Position numbers and translations under genes: made by a program. From assembly GCF_002095395.1 (NCBI RefSeq), contig NZ_MJEI01000092.1, forward strand, positions 35,939-99,938: 64,000 nucleotides of DNA, in the 5' to 3' direction. Positions 1 to 9,871 of this stretch are shown here, piece by piece. Origin of the DNA: Williamsia sp. 1135. Lineage in GTDB: Bacteria > Actinomycetota > Actinomycetes > Mycobacteriales > Mycobacteriaceae. Each line of letters opens with the position of its first letter. Position 1 is the stretch's first letter. Below the pieces are notes generated by a model that made no database searches, was not told where the DNA came from, and was given only the letters and a program-made list of their open reading frames with translations.

Positions 1-625
1 GGTACTTCTGACCGTCACGCTGGGTGAAGACCACAGCGACCCTTTCGACAACCGAGATCGTGATCGTCGAGGGGTATTCGCGCTTGACCCTGACCGTGGC
101 GATACGCGGGATCATCGACACCCGCTGAGCAGCTGCGGCGGTGTCGACCTGCATGAGTGGCTGGCCCTCGGAAAGGGCTGCCGCAGAAAGGATTTCTTCC
201 GCCGGCACCACCGAGTTGCCCGCCACGTCGATGGTCCGGACCGACATCAGCGGTGTGAAGTACGCGACGACGAATGCAGCGATCACCACCAGTATCGTGA
301 CGATCGTCGTCACCAGCAAGCGCATCCCACTCACGGCTGGCCTGCGGACGCCACGGGTCCGGTCCCGGCGACGCGTCCGGGAACCCGCCCCCGAGTCGTT
401 GTCCTCGTCTTCGTCGATGTCGTCGCTGCCGTCGTCGAGGTCGTCTGGCTCGGCGCCCTCGACGTACGGATGGGCACCGCGGGCGGGGATCGTCAGATCC
501 GCCAGCACTGTGAGGTCGTCATCCTCGAGGTCGGCCCGCTCGAGATCTGGGGGCTCAGGGTCGCGCCCGGCCCGATCACCGCGACGGGCGTCGTCACCAC
601 CACGAGGGCGGCGACGATCGCTCAT
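1..625 (-). CDS. ftsQ: Cell division protein FtsQ (partial, runs off the window)
   Basis: Bitopic divisome protein that links FtsB/FtsL to the septal synthase. About 208 residues are visible from the ATG at 625; the C-terminus lies beyond position 1. The first 100 residues are a long charged cytoplasmic region with an acidic stretch (about 60-78, Asp/Glu-rich) and a basic stretch (83-96). One transmembrane helix follows at about 102-122, then a POTRA domain at about 127-196. The start overlaps the murC stop as ATGA, so translation is probably coupled. Its place at the 3' end of the dcw operon, after murC, is the standard actinobacterial position. The identification rests on topology, POTRA-like sequence and synteny. 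Confidence 0.93.
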   Translation of the reverse strand, partial: MSDRRRPRGGDDARRGDRAGRDPEPPDLERADLEDDDLTVLADLTIPARGAHPYVEGAEPDDLDDGSDDIDEDEDNDSGAGSRTRRRDRTRGVRRPAVSGMRLLVTTIVTILVVIAAFVVAYFTPLMSVRTIDVAGNSVVPAEEILSAAALSEGQPLMQVDTAAAAQRVSMIPRIATVRVKREYPSTITISVVERVAVVFTQRDGQKY

Positions 626-2157
626 CTGTGTCCCCCGGAGGACGGATCGGTGTCACCCCGAGGTGCCCGGGACGCCGCGCGCAGCGCATCGACGATCTCG
701 GGTGCCTGGATCGTGACATCACCCGCACCGATGGTCAGCACGACGTCGTCGGGTTGCGCGAGCTGCGCGACCTGATCCGGTAGCGCAGAGACATCCGGTT
801 GAAAGGCAACCGGTCGTGTCACTTTCTCGGCGATGGTGAACCCGCTGATCCCGGGGACCGGCTGCTCCCTGGCGCCGTAGACATCGAGGACGATCACCTG
901 GTCGGCCAGATCCAGCGCAGCGGCGAACTCGGTCGCGAAGGCCCCGGTGCGCGAATAGAGGTGGGGCTGGAACACCGCGACCACACGTCCGCCGTCGGCG
1001 TCGACCATGTCGCGCGCGGCCGTCAGGACCGCTCGCACCTCCGTCGGGTGATGGGCGTAGTCGTCGTAGACCCGAATCCTGCCGATCCGGCCACGCAACT
1101 GAAATCTGCGGTGCACGCCGGCGAAACCTTCGAGGCCTTCGATGACCTCGGCCACGGGTGCGCCTACGCAGACACCTGCGACCAACGCCGCAACAGCGTT
1201 GAGCGCCATATGTTTTCCGGGCACCGTCAAGGCAATGGTGTGCTCGGTGACGTCGATGCCATCACCGGCCGGATCGGCGAACCGGATGCGGGCGACACCG
1301 CCGCCGTCCTTGCTCTGCCAGCTCAGCAATCGCGCGATCGGCTCGAGTCCACCGGCGAGGTCGCTGTGCACACCTTCGCCGTAACCGAGCACCGCGACAC
1401 CGCGTTCGGCCAGTCGGGGCGACACCCTGGCCGCCAACGCGGCCGAACCCGGGTCGTCGAGACACACGATCAGGCTGCCACCGGGCCGGATACAGTCGGC
1501 GAAGTCGTCGAAGACCTGGACGTAGGCTTCGGTGCTCCCGAAGTAATCAAGATGGTCGGACTCGACGTTGGTCACCACGGCGACGGTCGGCGAGTACTGC
1601 AGCAGCGAACCGTCGCTCTCGTCGGCCTCGGCGACGAACACACCGCCGGACCCGTGATGGGCGTTCGTGCCGGATTCGTTGAGCTCGCCGCCCACCGCGA
1701 ACGACGGGTTGAAGCCGCAATGCTGTAGTGCGACCACCGTCATCGACGTCGTCGACGTCTTCCCGTGTGTGCCCGCGATCAAGAGGTTGGTATACCCCTC
1801 CATCAACGTCGCGAGGACCGCAGGCCGGAGCAGAACGGGGATGCCGCGTTCGCGGGCCGCCACCAGTTCGGGGTTCGTCTTCGGAATCGCCGCCAGTGTC
1901 GTCACCACCACGGTCGGGCCGCCGTCGAGCAACTCGAGTGCCGCCGGGTCGTGCCCGATGTGGATCTTCGCGCCCCTGGTCCGCAGATCGATGACGCCAC
2001 GTGATTCCTTGGCGTCACTTCCCGACACCTGGCCGCCGCGGGCCAGCAGGATCCTGGCCAGCCCGGACATCCCGGCGCCGCCGATTCCTACCATGTGCAC
2101 ACGGGAAAGAGCTTGTGGCAGAGACTGATCCGCCTGAGGAGTTGCCGAGTTGTTCAT
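622..2157 (-). CDS. murC: UDP-N-acetylmuramate--L-alanine ligase MurC
   Basis: Cytoplasmic Mur ligase that adds L-Ala to UDP-MurNAc using ATP, the first step of stem-peptide assembly. The protein is 511 residues, normal for the family. An N-terminal Rossmann-like domain carries GIGGAGMSG (about 24-32). The central ATP-binding domain has GTHGKTST (129-136) and the C-terminal domain has the DDYAHHPTE motif typical of MurC. The ATG start overlaps the murG stop (2154-2157) and the stop overlaps the ftsQ start, so it sits in a tightly coupled run. No unusual residues were noticed. Confidence 0.97.
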   Translation of the reverse strand: MNNSATPQADQSLPQALSRVHMVGIGGAGMSGLARILLARGGQVSGSDAKESRGVIDLRTRGAKIHIGHDPAALELLDGGPTVVVTTLAAIPKTNPELVAARERGIPVLLRPAVLATLMEGYTNLLIAGTHGKTSTTSMTVVALQHCGFNPSFAVGGELNESGTNAHHGSGGVFVAEADESDGSLLQYSPTVAVVTNVESDHLDYFGSTEAYVQVFDDFADCIRPGGSLIVCLDDPGSAALAARVSPRLAERGVAVLGYGEGVHSDLAGGLEPIARLLSWQSKDGGGVARIRFADPAGDGIDVTEHTIALTVPGKHMALNAVAALVAGVCVGAPVAEVIEGLEGFAGVHRRFQLRGRIGRIRVYDDYAHHPTEVRAVLTAARDMVDADGGRVVAVFQPHLYSRTGAFATEFAAALDLADQVIVLDVYGAREQPVPGISGFTIAEKVTRPVAFQPDVSALPDQVAQLAQPDDVVLTIGAGDVTIQAPEIVDALRAASRAPRGDTDPSSGGHR

Positions 2158-3284
2158 CGCTGTCCCCTACTGCGGCGCGAGCGTGCCAACTCGATGCCTG
2201 CCGCGGCAACGGCGTGGGCCGCACCGCGCGCACCGGCACCTGCCGCCGCGAGCGACATCGCCGACAGCTTGGCGGGGTCGGTCAGCAGTGGCGGGATCGT
2301 CTGCGCCACATACTCGGGCGTGAGGTCGGCATCGTCGACGAGGAGTCCACCACCTGCTGCCACCAGTGGTGCGGCGTTGAGCCGCTGCTCGCCGTTTCCG
2401 TGCGGCAAGGGCACGTAGACCGCAGGTAGCCCGGTCGCCGACACTTCGGCCACCGTCATGGCGCCCGCGCGGCAGATCGCGAGGTCCGCGGCGGCGTACG
2501 CAAGATCCATCCTGGAGACGTAAGGCACCCCCACATATGGCGGCGACCCGTCGAAGTGCTCGATGGTGTTCTTCTTGCCGTATGCGTGCAGGACACCGAT
2601 CTTGTTGTCCGCCAACACTTGCGCCGCGCCGCGTACGGCATCGTTCAGACTTCGCGCACCCTGCGAACCGCCGAAGACCAGCACGGTCGGCGCATCCGGA
2701 TCGAGACCGAAATACGCCCGGGCCTCCGCCCGCAGAGCGCCTCGGTCAAGATCGGAGATCGCGGCACGAACCGGGATGCCCACCACATCGGCCGACTCCA
2801 ACCCGGACCCGGGAACCGCGACGAGAATCCGCTGCGCGAGTCGGGCGCCCACCTTGTTGGCGATTCCCGCACGTGCGTTCGCCTCGTGGATCACCACCGG
2901 CAGCCGGTTCCCTGCTCGCACATGCATACGGGCGGCCAGGTACGCGGGTAGCGCCACGTAGCCACCGAATCCGATCACCACGTCGGCATCGACCTCGGCG
3001 AGCACCCTCCGGGTGGCCGCGACCGATGCACGAAGGCGTAGCGGCAGCTTTGCCAGATCGGCATTGGGCTTGCGGGGCAACGGAACCGGCGGAATCAGTT
3101 CGAGGCGGTACCCACGCTCCGGCACCAGGGTGGTCTCGAGTCCGCGAGCGGTGCCCAGAGCGGTCACCCGGATCGTCGGGTCGATGTCCATCAGGGCGTC
3201 GGCCACCGCCATCGCGGGCTCGATATGGCCCGCCGTACCCCCACCGGCCACCACGATCGACAGCGGTGCGGTCGGCTCACTCAT
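2154..3284 (-). CDS. murG: UDP-GlcNAc--lipid I GlcNAc transferase MurG
   Basis: Membrane-associated GT-B (family 28) glycosyltransferase that adds GlcNAc to lipid I to make lipid II. It is 376 residues. The N-terminal glycine-rich loop GGGTAGH (about 14-20) and the HEANARAG loop match the lipid-binding half. The C-terminal half has GGSQGA and the donor-binding run [10 protein letters not shown] followed by the PLPHGNGEQ loop. It lies 39 bases after ftsW and overlaps murC by four bases. Length, motifs and context all agree. Confidence 0.97.
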   Translation of the reverse strand: MSEPTAPLSIVVAGGGTAGHIEPAMAVADALMDIDPTIRVTALGTARGLETTLVPERGYRLELIPPVPLPRKPNADLAKLPLRLRASVAATRRVLAEVDADVVIGFGGYVALPAYLAARMHVRAGNRLPVVIHEANARAGIANKVGARLAQRILVAVPGSGLESADVVGIPVRAAISDLDRGALRAEARAYFGLDPDAPTVLVFGGSQGARSLNDAVRGAAQVLADNKIGVLHAYGKKNTIEHFDGSPPYVGVPYVSRMDLAYAAADLAICRAGAMTVAEVSATGLPAVYVPLPHGNGEQRLNAAPLVAAGGGLLVDDADLTPEYVAQTIPPLLTDPAKLSAMSLAAAGAGARGAAHAVAAAGIELARSRRSRGQR

Positions 3285-3323
3285 ATCCTCGAACTCCGAT
3301 TCCGGCCGGACGGGACAGATCCG

Positions 3324-5132
3324 TCACCGGCGCCTGTCCGGATCGCGATATCTTCCTCGCGGCTCTTCTCGCTGAACTCCTCGAGCATAGGGATCATGGC
3401 CTCGTCGGGTCTCACGTGGCTGACGGTCTCGGGCATAGGGGTCATTGTTGCGCAACGGCACCTGCCGCGTCCTGGGTGGGCTGGCAGTACCCCGCGTCGA
3501 GCTCCGCTGCGCTGCGTCTGGGCCGCCATATCCCCAGTCCTTGGTCCGCACCGGTCGCACTCGACCGCCCTGATCGCGATCTCGGGGCGGGTAACTCCTC
3601 GCCGGTTGTGCGCTGCGCGCGGCGCGACGGGTCGGTTCGGTGGCCACTGCGCGGCGGGCGCGCACAGCCGGGCCGGGACGCTGTCCGCGGCGCCGATCGA
3701 GCCGATCACGAAGCGCCTCGGCGCGGGTCTGCGAGTACGGAACAGGGTTCGGTAGACGCAGGATCCGGCCGAACCTACCGTCTCCACCCGAGGCGAGCGC
3801 TGCGACCGCTTCCGGTTCGTGGCGCGCAGCGTTGGCCAGTAGACCGAACATCACGAGCGTCGTGAAGGTCGAGGTACCGCCGGCCGACAGCAGCGGGAGC
3901 TGAATACCGGTCACCGGCAGCAGGCCGACCACGTAGCCGATGTTGATCAGTGCCTGCGCGGTCACCAACACCGTGATCGTTGCCGTCAGCAGTCGCAGGA
4001 ACGGGTCGACCGACCGCATCGCGATGCGCAGGCCGACGAAGGCCAGCAACCCGAAAAGCAACAGCACGATGAGCCCGCCGATGAGACCCAGTTCTTCACC
4101 GATGATCGCGAAGATGAAGTCGTTGTGGGCGTTGGGCAGGTAATTCCATTTGGCGCGACTCTGGCCGAGACCCTCGCCGAACGGCCCCCCGTTCGCCAGC
4201 GCGTAGCGCGCCTGACGGGCTTGATACCCGGCGCCCTGGGGATCGTCGATGTGCCCGAAGAAGCTCCGCACCCGCTCGCTCCGGTAACCGGCGGTCATCG
4301 CGAGCACGCCCGCCAACAGCACGCCGGACACGGCGAAGAATCCGAAGACCTTCATCGGCAGACCCGCGAACCACAGCAGTGCCCCGACGATGATCGCGAT
4401 CGTGACCGTGGTGCTCAGGTTCGGCTCGAGGACGATCAGCACACAGATCAGGAAGGTGACGGGGATGAGAGGGATCAGCAGCTCGCGGAGCGAGGCGTTG
4501 TCGCGGCGACGGGAGGCCAGCAGGTGCGCACCCCAGACGCAGAGCGCGACCTTGACCAACTCCGACGGCTGGACCGAGAGACCGCCGACGACAAACCAGC
4601 GGCGCGCGCCCTGGCTGAGGGTTCCGATGCCGGGGATCAGCACCAGGATCAACATGATCGTCGTGATGATGATCGCGGGCGCAGCGAGTCTGCGCATCAA
4701 CCGGACGGGCATCCTCACCGCGAAGTAGAACAGCACCACCCCGAGGGCGGCGAACACCAACTGGGTGGTGAACAGTCCGTAGGACGATCCGGTCTTCGAA
4801 TAACCCTCCACCGACGACGCCGACAACACCATGACCAGACCGAACGTGGTGAGCAGCACGGTGAGTGTGACGATGAGATGGAACGAGGCCAGCGGACGAC
4901 TGAGCACTCCGGCGACCGCCGAGATCACCGATCCGATTCCCTCGCCCAGCGAGACGACCTTACGGTCACGGGTGGGAGATGTTCGGCGCGTGGATGATTC
5001 GGCTTCTTCGGACTCCTCGACGGTGCCCTGACCCGACGCGACGTCCGGTTCGGAGGAGGCATCGGTGTCCTCGTCCGGTGCCTCGATGAGATCCAGCTCG
5101 TCCGGGTTGCCGACGTCCGGACCCTTCGGCAT
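3324..5132 (-). CDS. ftsW: Peptidoglycan polymerase / division protein FtsW (SEDS)
   Basis: SEDS-family membrane glycosyltransferase that polymerises lipid II at the septum together with FtsI. It is 602 residues from the ATG at 5132, which overlaps the murD stop (TGATG). The reading frame is open upstream, but those codons lie inside murD. Residues 1-70 are acidic and cytoplasmic. About ten membrane segments follow, with the SEDS signatures LPNAHNDFIFA and GIQLPLLSAGG. The C-terminal tail of roughly 150 residues is Arg/Pro-rich and disordered, with two copies of a DPYAR element. Long basic tails occur in mycobacterial FtsW and are thought to contact FtsZ or FtsI. Confidence 0.95.
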   Translation of the reverse strand: MPKGPDVGNPDELDLIEAPDEDTDASSEPDVASGQGTVEESEEAESSTRRTSPTRDRKVVSLGEGIGSVISAVAGVLSRPLASFHLIVTLTVLLTTFGLVMVLSASSVEGYSKTGSSYGLFTTQLVFAALGVVLFYFAVRMPVRLMRRLAAPAIIITTIMLILVLIPGIGTLSQGARRWFVVGGLSVQPSELVKVALCVWGAHLLASRRRDNASLRELLIPLIPVTFLICVLIVLEPNLSTTVTIAIIVGALLWFAGLPMKVFGFFAVSGVLLAGVLAMTAGYRSERVRSFFGHIDDPQGAGYQARQARYALANGGPFGEGLGQSRAKWNYLPNAHNDFIFAIIGEELGLIGGLIVLLLFGLLAFVGLRIAMRSVDPFLRLLTATITVLVTAQALINIGYVVGLLPVTGIQLPLLSAGGTSTFTTLVMFGLLANAARHEPEAVAALASGGDGRFGRILRLPNPVPYSQTRAEALRDRLDRRRGQRPGPAVRARRAVATEPTRRAARSAQPARSYPPRDRDQGGRVRPVRTKDWGYGGPDAAQRSSTRGTASPPRTRQVPLRNNDPYARDRQPRETRRGHDPYARGVQREEPRGRYRDPDRRR

Positions 5133-6631
5133 CAGGAAACCCCCGCGGTCGAAGCTCCCGGCAGCGCCCGGGCCGCAGCGGCGAAGCTGTCGCCGCGAGC
5201 GCCGTAACCGGCGAACATGTCCAGCGAGGCGGCCGCAGGCGCGAGAAGAACCGCGTCCGGCGTGTCGGGATCGGCGGCGCACAGGTCCCAGGCGGCCCGC
5301 ACCGCGCCGGCCATGATCGCAGTGGGGGCAGCTGTCTTCACCCCGTCATCTTCCCCTGTTACTACTGTGACTGTTGGGACCAAAGGGGCGTGTCGTGCCA
5401 ATGCGTCGGCAATGACATCACGATCGACTCCGATGATCACCACCCCGGCGAGCCGATCGCGAACCGCGACGACGAGATCGTCGACCGCCGCACCCTTGAG
5501 TTGTCCCCCGGCGACCCAGACCACCCGGCGATGTCCGAGGATCGACGCCTGAGCAGCGTGGGGGTTGGTGGCCTTGGAGTCGTCGATGAACATGGTCGCG
5601 CCGATGACAGCGACCGGCTGGCTACGATGACCGCCGACCGTGAAGGTCTCGAGGCCCCGCTCGACGGCTTGCGGAGAGATCCCGATCGCCCGGCACAGGG
5701 CCGCAGCCCCCAGCGCATCGAGCTGGCCGGAGGGGCCTGTGGGACGAACCTTCTCGACCCTGATCAGGGGTACGACCGACTGATCACCACTGCCATCCCA
5801 ATCGACATGGTCGACCAGTTGGCCGTTCGAGATACCGAGTTCCCCGTCGTGCGGGGACCCCAGCCGGAAACCGATCGTGCGTGCGCCCGGTGTGCCGGCC
5901 GTGAGTTCCCCCGCCACCGGATCGTCGAGTCCAACCACGGCGATCGGCCCGGACAACGCAACCGCTTTCGCCGCGACGTAGGCGGCCATCGACCCGTGCC
6001 AATCGAGGTGGTCTTCGGCGATGTTGAGGACGACCCCCGCGGTCGGGCGGACCGATGGCGCCCAGTAGAGCTGGAACGACGACAATTCGACTGCGAGCAC
6101 CTCGACCCGGGGTTCGGCGACGAGGACGTCGAGGACCGGGAGACCGATGTTGCCGCACGCCGCCACCGGCACGCCGGCAGCGGTCACGATCGACTCGATC
6201 ATCCCGGTCGTGGTGGTCTTACCGTTGGTGCCGGTGACCACCAGCCACCGTCGCGATGGGCCGAGTACTCCGGACTTGTCGATATGCCAGGCCAATTCGA
6301 CCTCGCCCCAAACCGGTAGTCCGGCAGCGAGCGCGCCCGTCGGCAGCGGACCATCCGGCCGGAAACCCGGTGAAACGACCAGCAGGTCGTAGCCGGCGGT
6401 CCAGTCGGGGCGCTCGAGGAGCTCATCTGTCGAGACCGCGGTCGCCCCGGCGCTCACGAGCGGGGCGGCGATCTCGGTGTTGTTGTCGCAGACGGTCACC
6501 ACGGCGCCGAGGTCGAGCAGGAATCGCGCTGCCGACGCACCCGCGACCCGGGCCCCGGCGACCAGAACTTGACCCGACCACAGTTCCGGAGCTACCGAGC
6601 CGGGTACGGAGTTCCCGGGTTCTGCACTCAT
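5132..6631 (-). CDS. murD: UDP-MurNAc-L-alanine--D-glutamate ligase MurD
   Basis: Cytoplasmic Mur ligase that adds D-Glu to UDP-MurNAc-L-Ala. The protein is 499 residues from the ATG at 6631 (N-terminus MSAEPGNSV). The same frame stays open upstream through mraY, but that stretch is an out-of-frame shadow. Domain 1 starts with VLVAGARVAGASAARFL. The ATP-binding loop is TGTNGKTTT, and the C-terminal domain has the MurD motif DDSKATNPHA. The start lies two bases after the mraY stop and the stop overlaps ftsW. Confidence 0.97.
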   Translation of the reverse strand: MSAEPGNSVPGSVAPELWSGQVLVAGARVAGASAARFLLDLGAVVTVCDNNTEIAAPLVSAGATAVSTDELLERPDWTAGYDLLVVSPGFRPDGPLPTGALAAGLPVWGEVELAWHIDKSGVLGPSRRWLVVTGTNGKTTTTGMIESIVTAAGVPVAACGNIGLPVLDVLVAEPRVEVLAVELSSFQLYWAPSVRPTAGVVLNIAEDHLDWHGSMAAYVAAKAVALSGPIAVVGLDDPVAGELTAGTPGARTIGFRLGSPHDGELGISNGQLVDHVDWDGSGDQSVVPLIRVEKVRPTGPSGQLDALGAAALCRAIGISPQAVERGLETFTVGGHRSQPVAVIGATMFIDDSKATNPHAAQASILGHRRVVWVAGGQLKGAAVDDLVVAVRDRLAGVVIIGVDRDVIADALARHAPLVPTVTVVTGEDDGVKTAAPTAIMAGAVRAAWDLCAADPDTPDAVLLAPAAASLDMFAGYGARGDSFAAAARALPGASTAGVS

Positions 6632-6633
6632 GC

Positions 6634-7722
6634 CTATCCCCCGCTGGCGGTGAGGAACTCGCTGTAGAACAGCGACAGTCCCAGCGCGCAGGCGATGGCC
6701 GTGAGCAGCCAGAACCTGATGATCACCGTGGTCTCTGCCCACCCGGACAGTTCGAAGTGGTGATGGAAAGGCGCCATTCGGAAGACTCTCCGGCCTGTGG
6801 TCCGGAACACCGCGATCTGGATGACCACCGAGATGATCTCTGCGACGAACAGTGCACCCACGACCACCATCAGCAGTTCGGTGCTGGTAGTGATGGACAG
6901 GCCGGCCAGCATGCCGCCGAGTGCGAGTGAGCCGGTATCGCCCATGAAAATCTTCGCAGGCGCGGCATTCCACCAGAGGAATCCCAGACACGCGCCGCCG
7001 CCGGCCACAGCGATGAGCGCGAGGTCGAGTGGATCGCGCACGGTGTAACAGCCGGGTTCGGCAGTCTTCGGTCCACCGACGCAGGCATTCCGGTACTGCC
7101 AGAACGTGATCAGGACGTAGGAGCCCAGCACCATCGCCATCGATCCGGCGGCGAGACCATCGAGTCCATCGGTGAAGTTGACGGCGTTCGACCAGGCCGA
7201 AACCACCAGCCAGACGAACACGACGAACGCGACCGAGCCCATCGTGATGGCGTCGATCTCGCGTACGTACGACAGGTTCGTGCTTGCCGGTGTGTACCCG
7301 GCATCGTTCCGGAACTGCAGTGCCAGGACACCGAACAGGAGGGCGGCGATCAGCTGGCCCACCGACTTCGCTGTCTTGTTCAGACCGAGGTTGCGCTGCT
7401 TGCGGATTTTGATGAAGTCGTCGAGGAACCCGACCACTGCCAGCGTCGTGGCCAGCGAGAGCACCAGGATGCCGGACGCGGTGGGACCGCCTCCGTCGGT
7501 CGCGAGTCCGACCAGATGGGCGCCCCAGTACCCGGCCCACAGAGCCGCGACGATGGCGACGCCACCCATCGACGGGGTGCCGCGTTTGGTCTGATGACTC
7601 TTGGGCCCTTCGACCCGGATCTCTTGGCCGAAGCCCTGTCGTGAAAAGACCTTGATCAGCACCGGGGTCAGCAGGATCGCGACAGCCAGCGAGATCACCC
7701 CCGCAATCAGGATCTGTCTCAC
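6634..7722 (-). CDS. mraY: Phospho-MurNAc-pentapeptide transferase MraY
   Basis: Polytopic membrane enzyme that transfers phospho-MurNAc-pentapeptide to decaprenyl phosphate, making lipid I. It is 362 residues, starting with GTG at 7722, immediately after the stop codon of the MurF remnant. A Shine-Dalgarno-like GGTGAGGA lies inside the 3' end of that gene. About ten membrane helices are predictable. The family motifs [24 protein letters not shown] and PFHHHFE are all present. Translation probably depends on the upstream short gene being translated, which is a reason that gene may be kept. Confidence 0.97.
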   Translation of the reverse strand: MRQILIAGVISLAVAILLTPVLIKVFSRQGFGQEIRVEGPKSHQTKRGTPSMGGVAIVAALWAGYWGAHLVGLATDGGGPTASGILVLSLATTLAVVGFLDDFIKIRKQRNLGLNKTAKSVGQLIAALLFGVLALQFRNDAGYTPASTNLSYVREIDAITMGSVAFVVFVWLVVSAWSNAVNFTDGLDGLAAGSMAMVLGSYVLITFWQYRNACVGGPKTAEPGCYTVRDPLDLALIAVAGGGACLGFLWWNAAPAKIFMGDTGSLALGGMLAGLSITTSTELLMVVVGALFVAEIISVVIQIAVFRTTGRRVFRMAPFHHHFELSGWAETTVIIRFWLLTAIACALGLSLFYSEFLTASGG

Positions 7723-8226
7723 CTAGAAGTCCTCACCTTTCGATACCCCGTCGGCCACAAATGATTCGGCCAGTCTCAGCTCACGTCCACCCATGACCAG
7801 GACCACGTCGTCTTGGCCGAGTTGCGCATCCAGTATGTCCAGCGCCTCCTTCGGGCCCGACACCAGCACCGCCTCCGAACCCCACGACCCTTCCATGACC
7901 GCCCCCTGGTGGAGGCCGTGCATCGCCCGCGACGTCCCGACACAGATCACCTGAGCGATGTCGAGTCGTACCGCGAGCCGCCCGAGTTCGTCGTGTGCGA
8001 CCACCCATCGCGTCATCTCGAGCGCGTCGCCAGCGTCGAGTTCGTCGGGCGGATCGAGCTCACCGAGTATGGCCCAGCTGCGCCGTTCCGGCTGGGCATG
8101 CACGGCATCGGCGAGTTCACGCAGCGCCGACCGCACCGATCGCGCAGTCACGGGCCCGGCCGGATGGGGCAGCAGATGACCCGCCGTGCGTCCGTCCGAC
8201 AACGTCAATCGTGTCTGCGGGGTCAA
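7723..8226 (-). CDS. MurF C-terminal domain only (truncated MurF at the murF locus)
   Basis: A 167-residue protein matching only the last third (domain 3) of MurF, the ligase that adds D-Ala-D-Ala. A full MurF is about 500 residues. From residue ~45 it aligns well by eye with mycobacterial MurF (RRSWAILGE, then GRLAVRLDIAQV, then HQGAVMEGSWGS). The N-terminal substrate domain, the GKT ATP-binding domain and the DAYNANP motif are missing; the aligned residues read PAGPVTA. The TTG start overlaps the murE stop (TTGA) and is preceded by GGAGG five bases upstream, which is murF's usual position. The stop abuts the mraY GTG. It cannot be a working ligase as read. It may be a decayed remnant kept for coupling, a repurposed domain, or an assembly deletion of about 1 kb. 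A complete murF would have to lie elsewhere. Confidence 0.85.
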   Translation of the reverse strand: MTPQTRLTLSDGRTAGHLLPHPAGPVTARSVRSALRELADAVHAQPERRSWAILGELDPPDELDAGDALEMTRWVVAHDELGRLAVRLDIAQVICVGTSRAMHGLHQGAVMEGSWGSEAVLVSGPKEALDILDAQLGQDDVVLVMGGRELRLAESFVADGVSKGEDF

Positions 8227-9848
8227 TCGTGCCTCCGGGATCGCGCCGGCCCATCCGCAGCGGGAGAGCTGCGCTCGGTCAGCACCTCGTCGATCGCCTC
8301 GGCGAGGACGACGCGGTCGTCGAACCGGTGTTTGACGCCATGGATCTCCTGCCCGGCTTCGTGTCCCTTACCTGCGATGAGGACCACGTCGCCGGGCCGC
8401 GCCCACGCCACCGCGGCGCGGATGGCCTCGGCGCGGTCCCCGATCTCGCGCACGGCTTCTGCGCCGTCGGGCCGCGCCGAGGCCGCCACAGCGTGCGCGC
8501 CGGACAGTACCCGTGCCCGGATCTCCGAGGGCGTTTCGGTTCGAGGGTTGTCGTCGGTGATCACCACCAGCTCCGCTCCCCGCGCCGCAGCCTCTCCCAT
8601 GAGCGGCCGCTTGCCCGTGTCCCGGTTGCCACCGGCTCCCACCACAACCGCGATCCGCCCGTTCGCCTGACCGCGTAGCGTCTCGATGACTGCGTCGAGC
8701 GCCGCAGGCTTGTGCGCGTAGTCGACCACGGCGAGGAAGTCCTGCCCTCGGCTCACCCGTTCGACCCGGCCTGGCACTGCAACATCGCTGATCGACGCGA
8801 TCGCGACGGTGGTCGCCACGCCCGCCACCGAGGCGATCGCGACGGCGGTCAAGGCGTTGGCGACGTTGAATCGCCCAGGCATGGGGACGGTCATCGTGAA
8901 CGTGTCCCCGGCGGGATCAGTCAGCGTCACCGTCTGACTTCCGTCGGCAGCGACGTCCGATGGGCCGGCGTGCCAGTGGGCCGCGGTGTCGCCGGTCGAG
9001 AGGGTGATCGCGTTCTCCCCGGCGATACGGGCCATCTCCCGGCCCCATTCGTCGTCGACGCAGATGACGGTGCGCAACGCGTGCACCGCCGAATCAGGGT
9101 GGAAGAGCAACGATTTCGCGTTGAAGTAGTCGCGCATCGTGGGATGGAAGTCGAGATGGTCCTGCGAGAGATTGGTGAACGCTCCTATCCCGAACACGCT
9201 GCCGTCCACCCGGCCGAGCTCGAGGGCATGGCTCGAGACCTCCATGACGGCGGCGTCCACGCCCTGCTCGAGCATCGCAGCGAGGAGACCCTGCAGTTCC
9301 GGGGCCTCCGGGGTGGTCAGGGCGCTCGGCTGACGGATACCCGCGATACGGGTCTCGACCGTACCGATCAGGCCGACCGAGTGACCATCCGCCATCAGGG
9401 CCGCCTCGGTGAGGTAGCTGGTGGTGGTCTTGCCCGAGGTACCGGTGATGCCGACCAGCGTCATCCGGCGCGAGGGCTGGCCGTAGATTCGCGAACTCAG
9501 CTCCCCGAGCACCTGACGCGGCCGGGGATGCACCAGGACGGCGCAATCGATCGGCCCCGCGATAGCCTCGACGATGTCGCGGCCCGCCCGGTCGGTGAGC
9601 ACGGCGGTGGCCCCGGCGGCCAGGGCATCGGCGGCGAACTGAGCACCGTGCACCTTGCTTCCGGGCAGGGCCGCGAAGAGATCGCCGGCACGTACGTGCT
9701 GCGCGCGCAGGGTGACGCCGGTGACCTCGGTCTTCTCGGTGACTTCGCCGATCAGATCGATCCGCGCACCACTCGCCGCCGACAGCACCGCGACTTCGGT
9801 CGGTGTCACCGCGGCTGGGCGCAGCACCGAGTTCTCGGGAGCAGACAT
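8223..9848 (-). CDS. murE: UDP-MurNAc-L-Ala-D-Glu--meso-DAP ligase MurE
   Basis: Cytoplasmic Mur ligase that adds the third residue of the stem peptide. It is about 541 residues from the ATG at 9848; a GTG two codons upstream (9854) is an alternative. The ATP loop is GTSGKTTT. The motif DDNPRTE in domain 3 is the DNPR signature of ligases specific for meso-diaminopimelate, fitting a mycolata cell wall. All three domains are complete, so the loss at the next gene did not remove any of murE. It follows ftsI by about 20 bases. Confidence 0.97.
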   Translation of the reverse strand: MSAPENSVLRPAAVTPTEVAVLSAASGARIDLIGEVTEKTEVTGVTLRAQHVRAGDLFAALPGSKVHGAQFAADALAAGATAVLTDRAGRDIVEAIAGPIDCAVLVHPRPRQVLGELSSRIYGQPSRRMTLVGITGTSGKTTTSYLTEAALMADGHSVGLIGTVETRIAGIRQPSALTTPEAPELQGLLAAMLEQGVDAAVMEVSSHALELGRVDGSVFGIGAFTNLSQDHLDFHPTMRDYFNAKSLLFHPDSAVHALRTVICVDDEWGREMARIAGENAITLSTGDTAAHWHAGPSDVAADGSQTVTLTDPAGDTFTMTVPMPGRFNVANALTAVAIASVAGVATTVAIASISDVAVPGRVERVSRGQDFLAVVDYAHKPAALDAVIETLRGQANGRIAVVVGAGGNRDTGKRPLMGEAAARGAELVVITDDNPRTETPSEIRARVLSGAHAVAASARPDGAEAVREIGDRAEAIRAAVAWARPGDVVLIAGKGHEAGQEIHGVKHRFDDRVVLAEAIDEVLTERSSPAADGPARSRRHD

Positions 9849-9871
9849 TTCCACAACATACCGCCGACGGA

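Noticed and set aside
2537..3865. A 442-codon open frame on the plus strand opposite murG and ftsW
   Set aside because: Arg/Pro/Ser-rich translation typical of antisense frames in GC-rich DNA; the minus-strand genes have full family motifs.
7723..8370. Possibility that the missing MurF domains are encoded in another frame near 8226-8370
   Set aside because: That region is the intact 3' end of murE, and there is no room for about 330 more codons before mraY.
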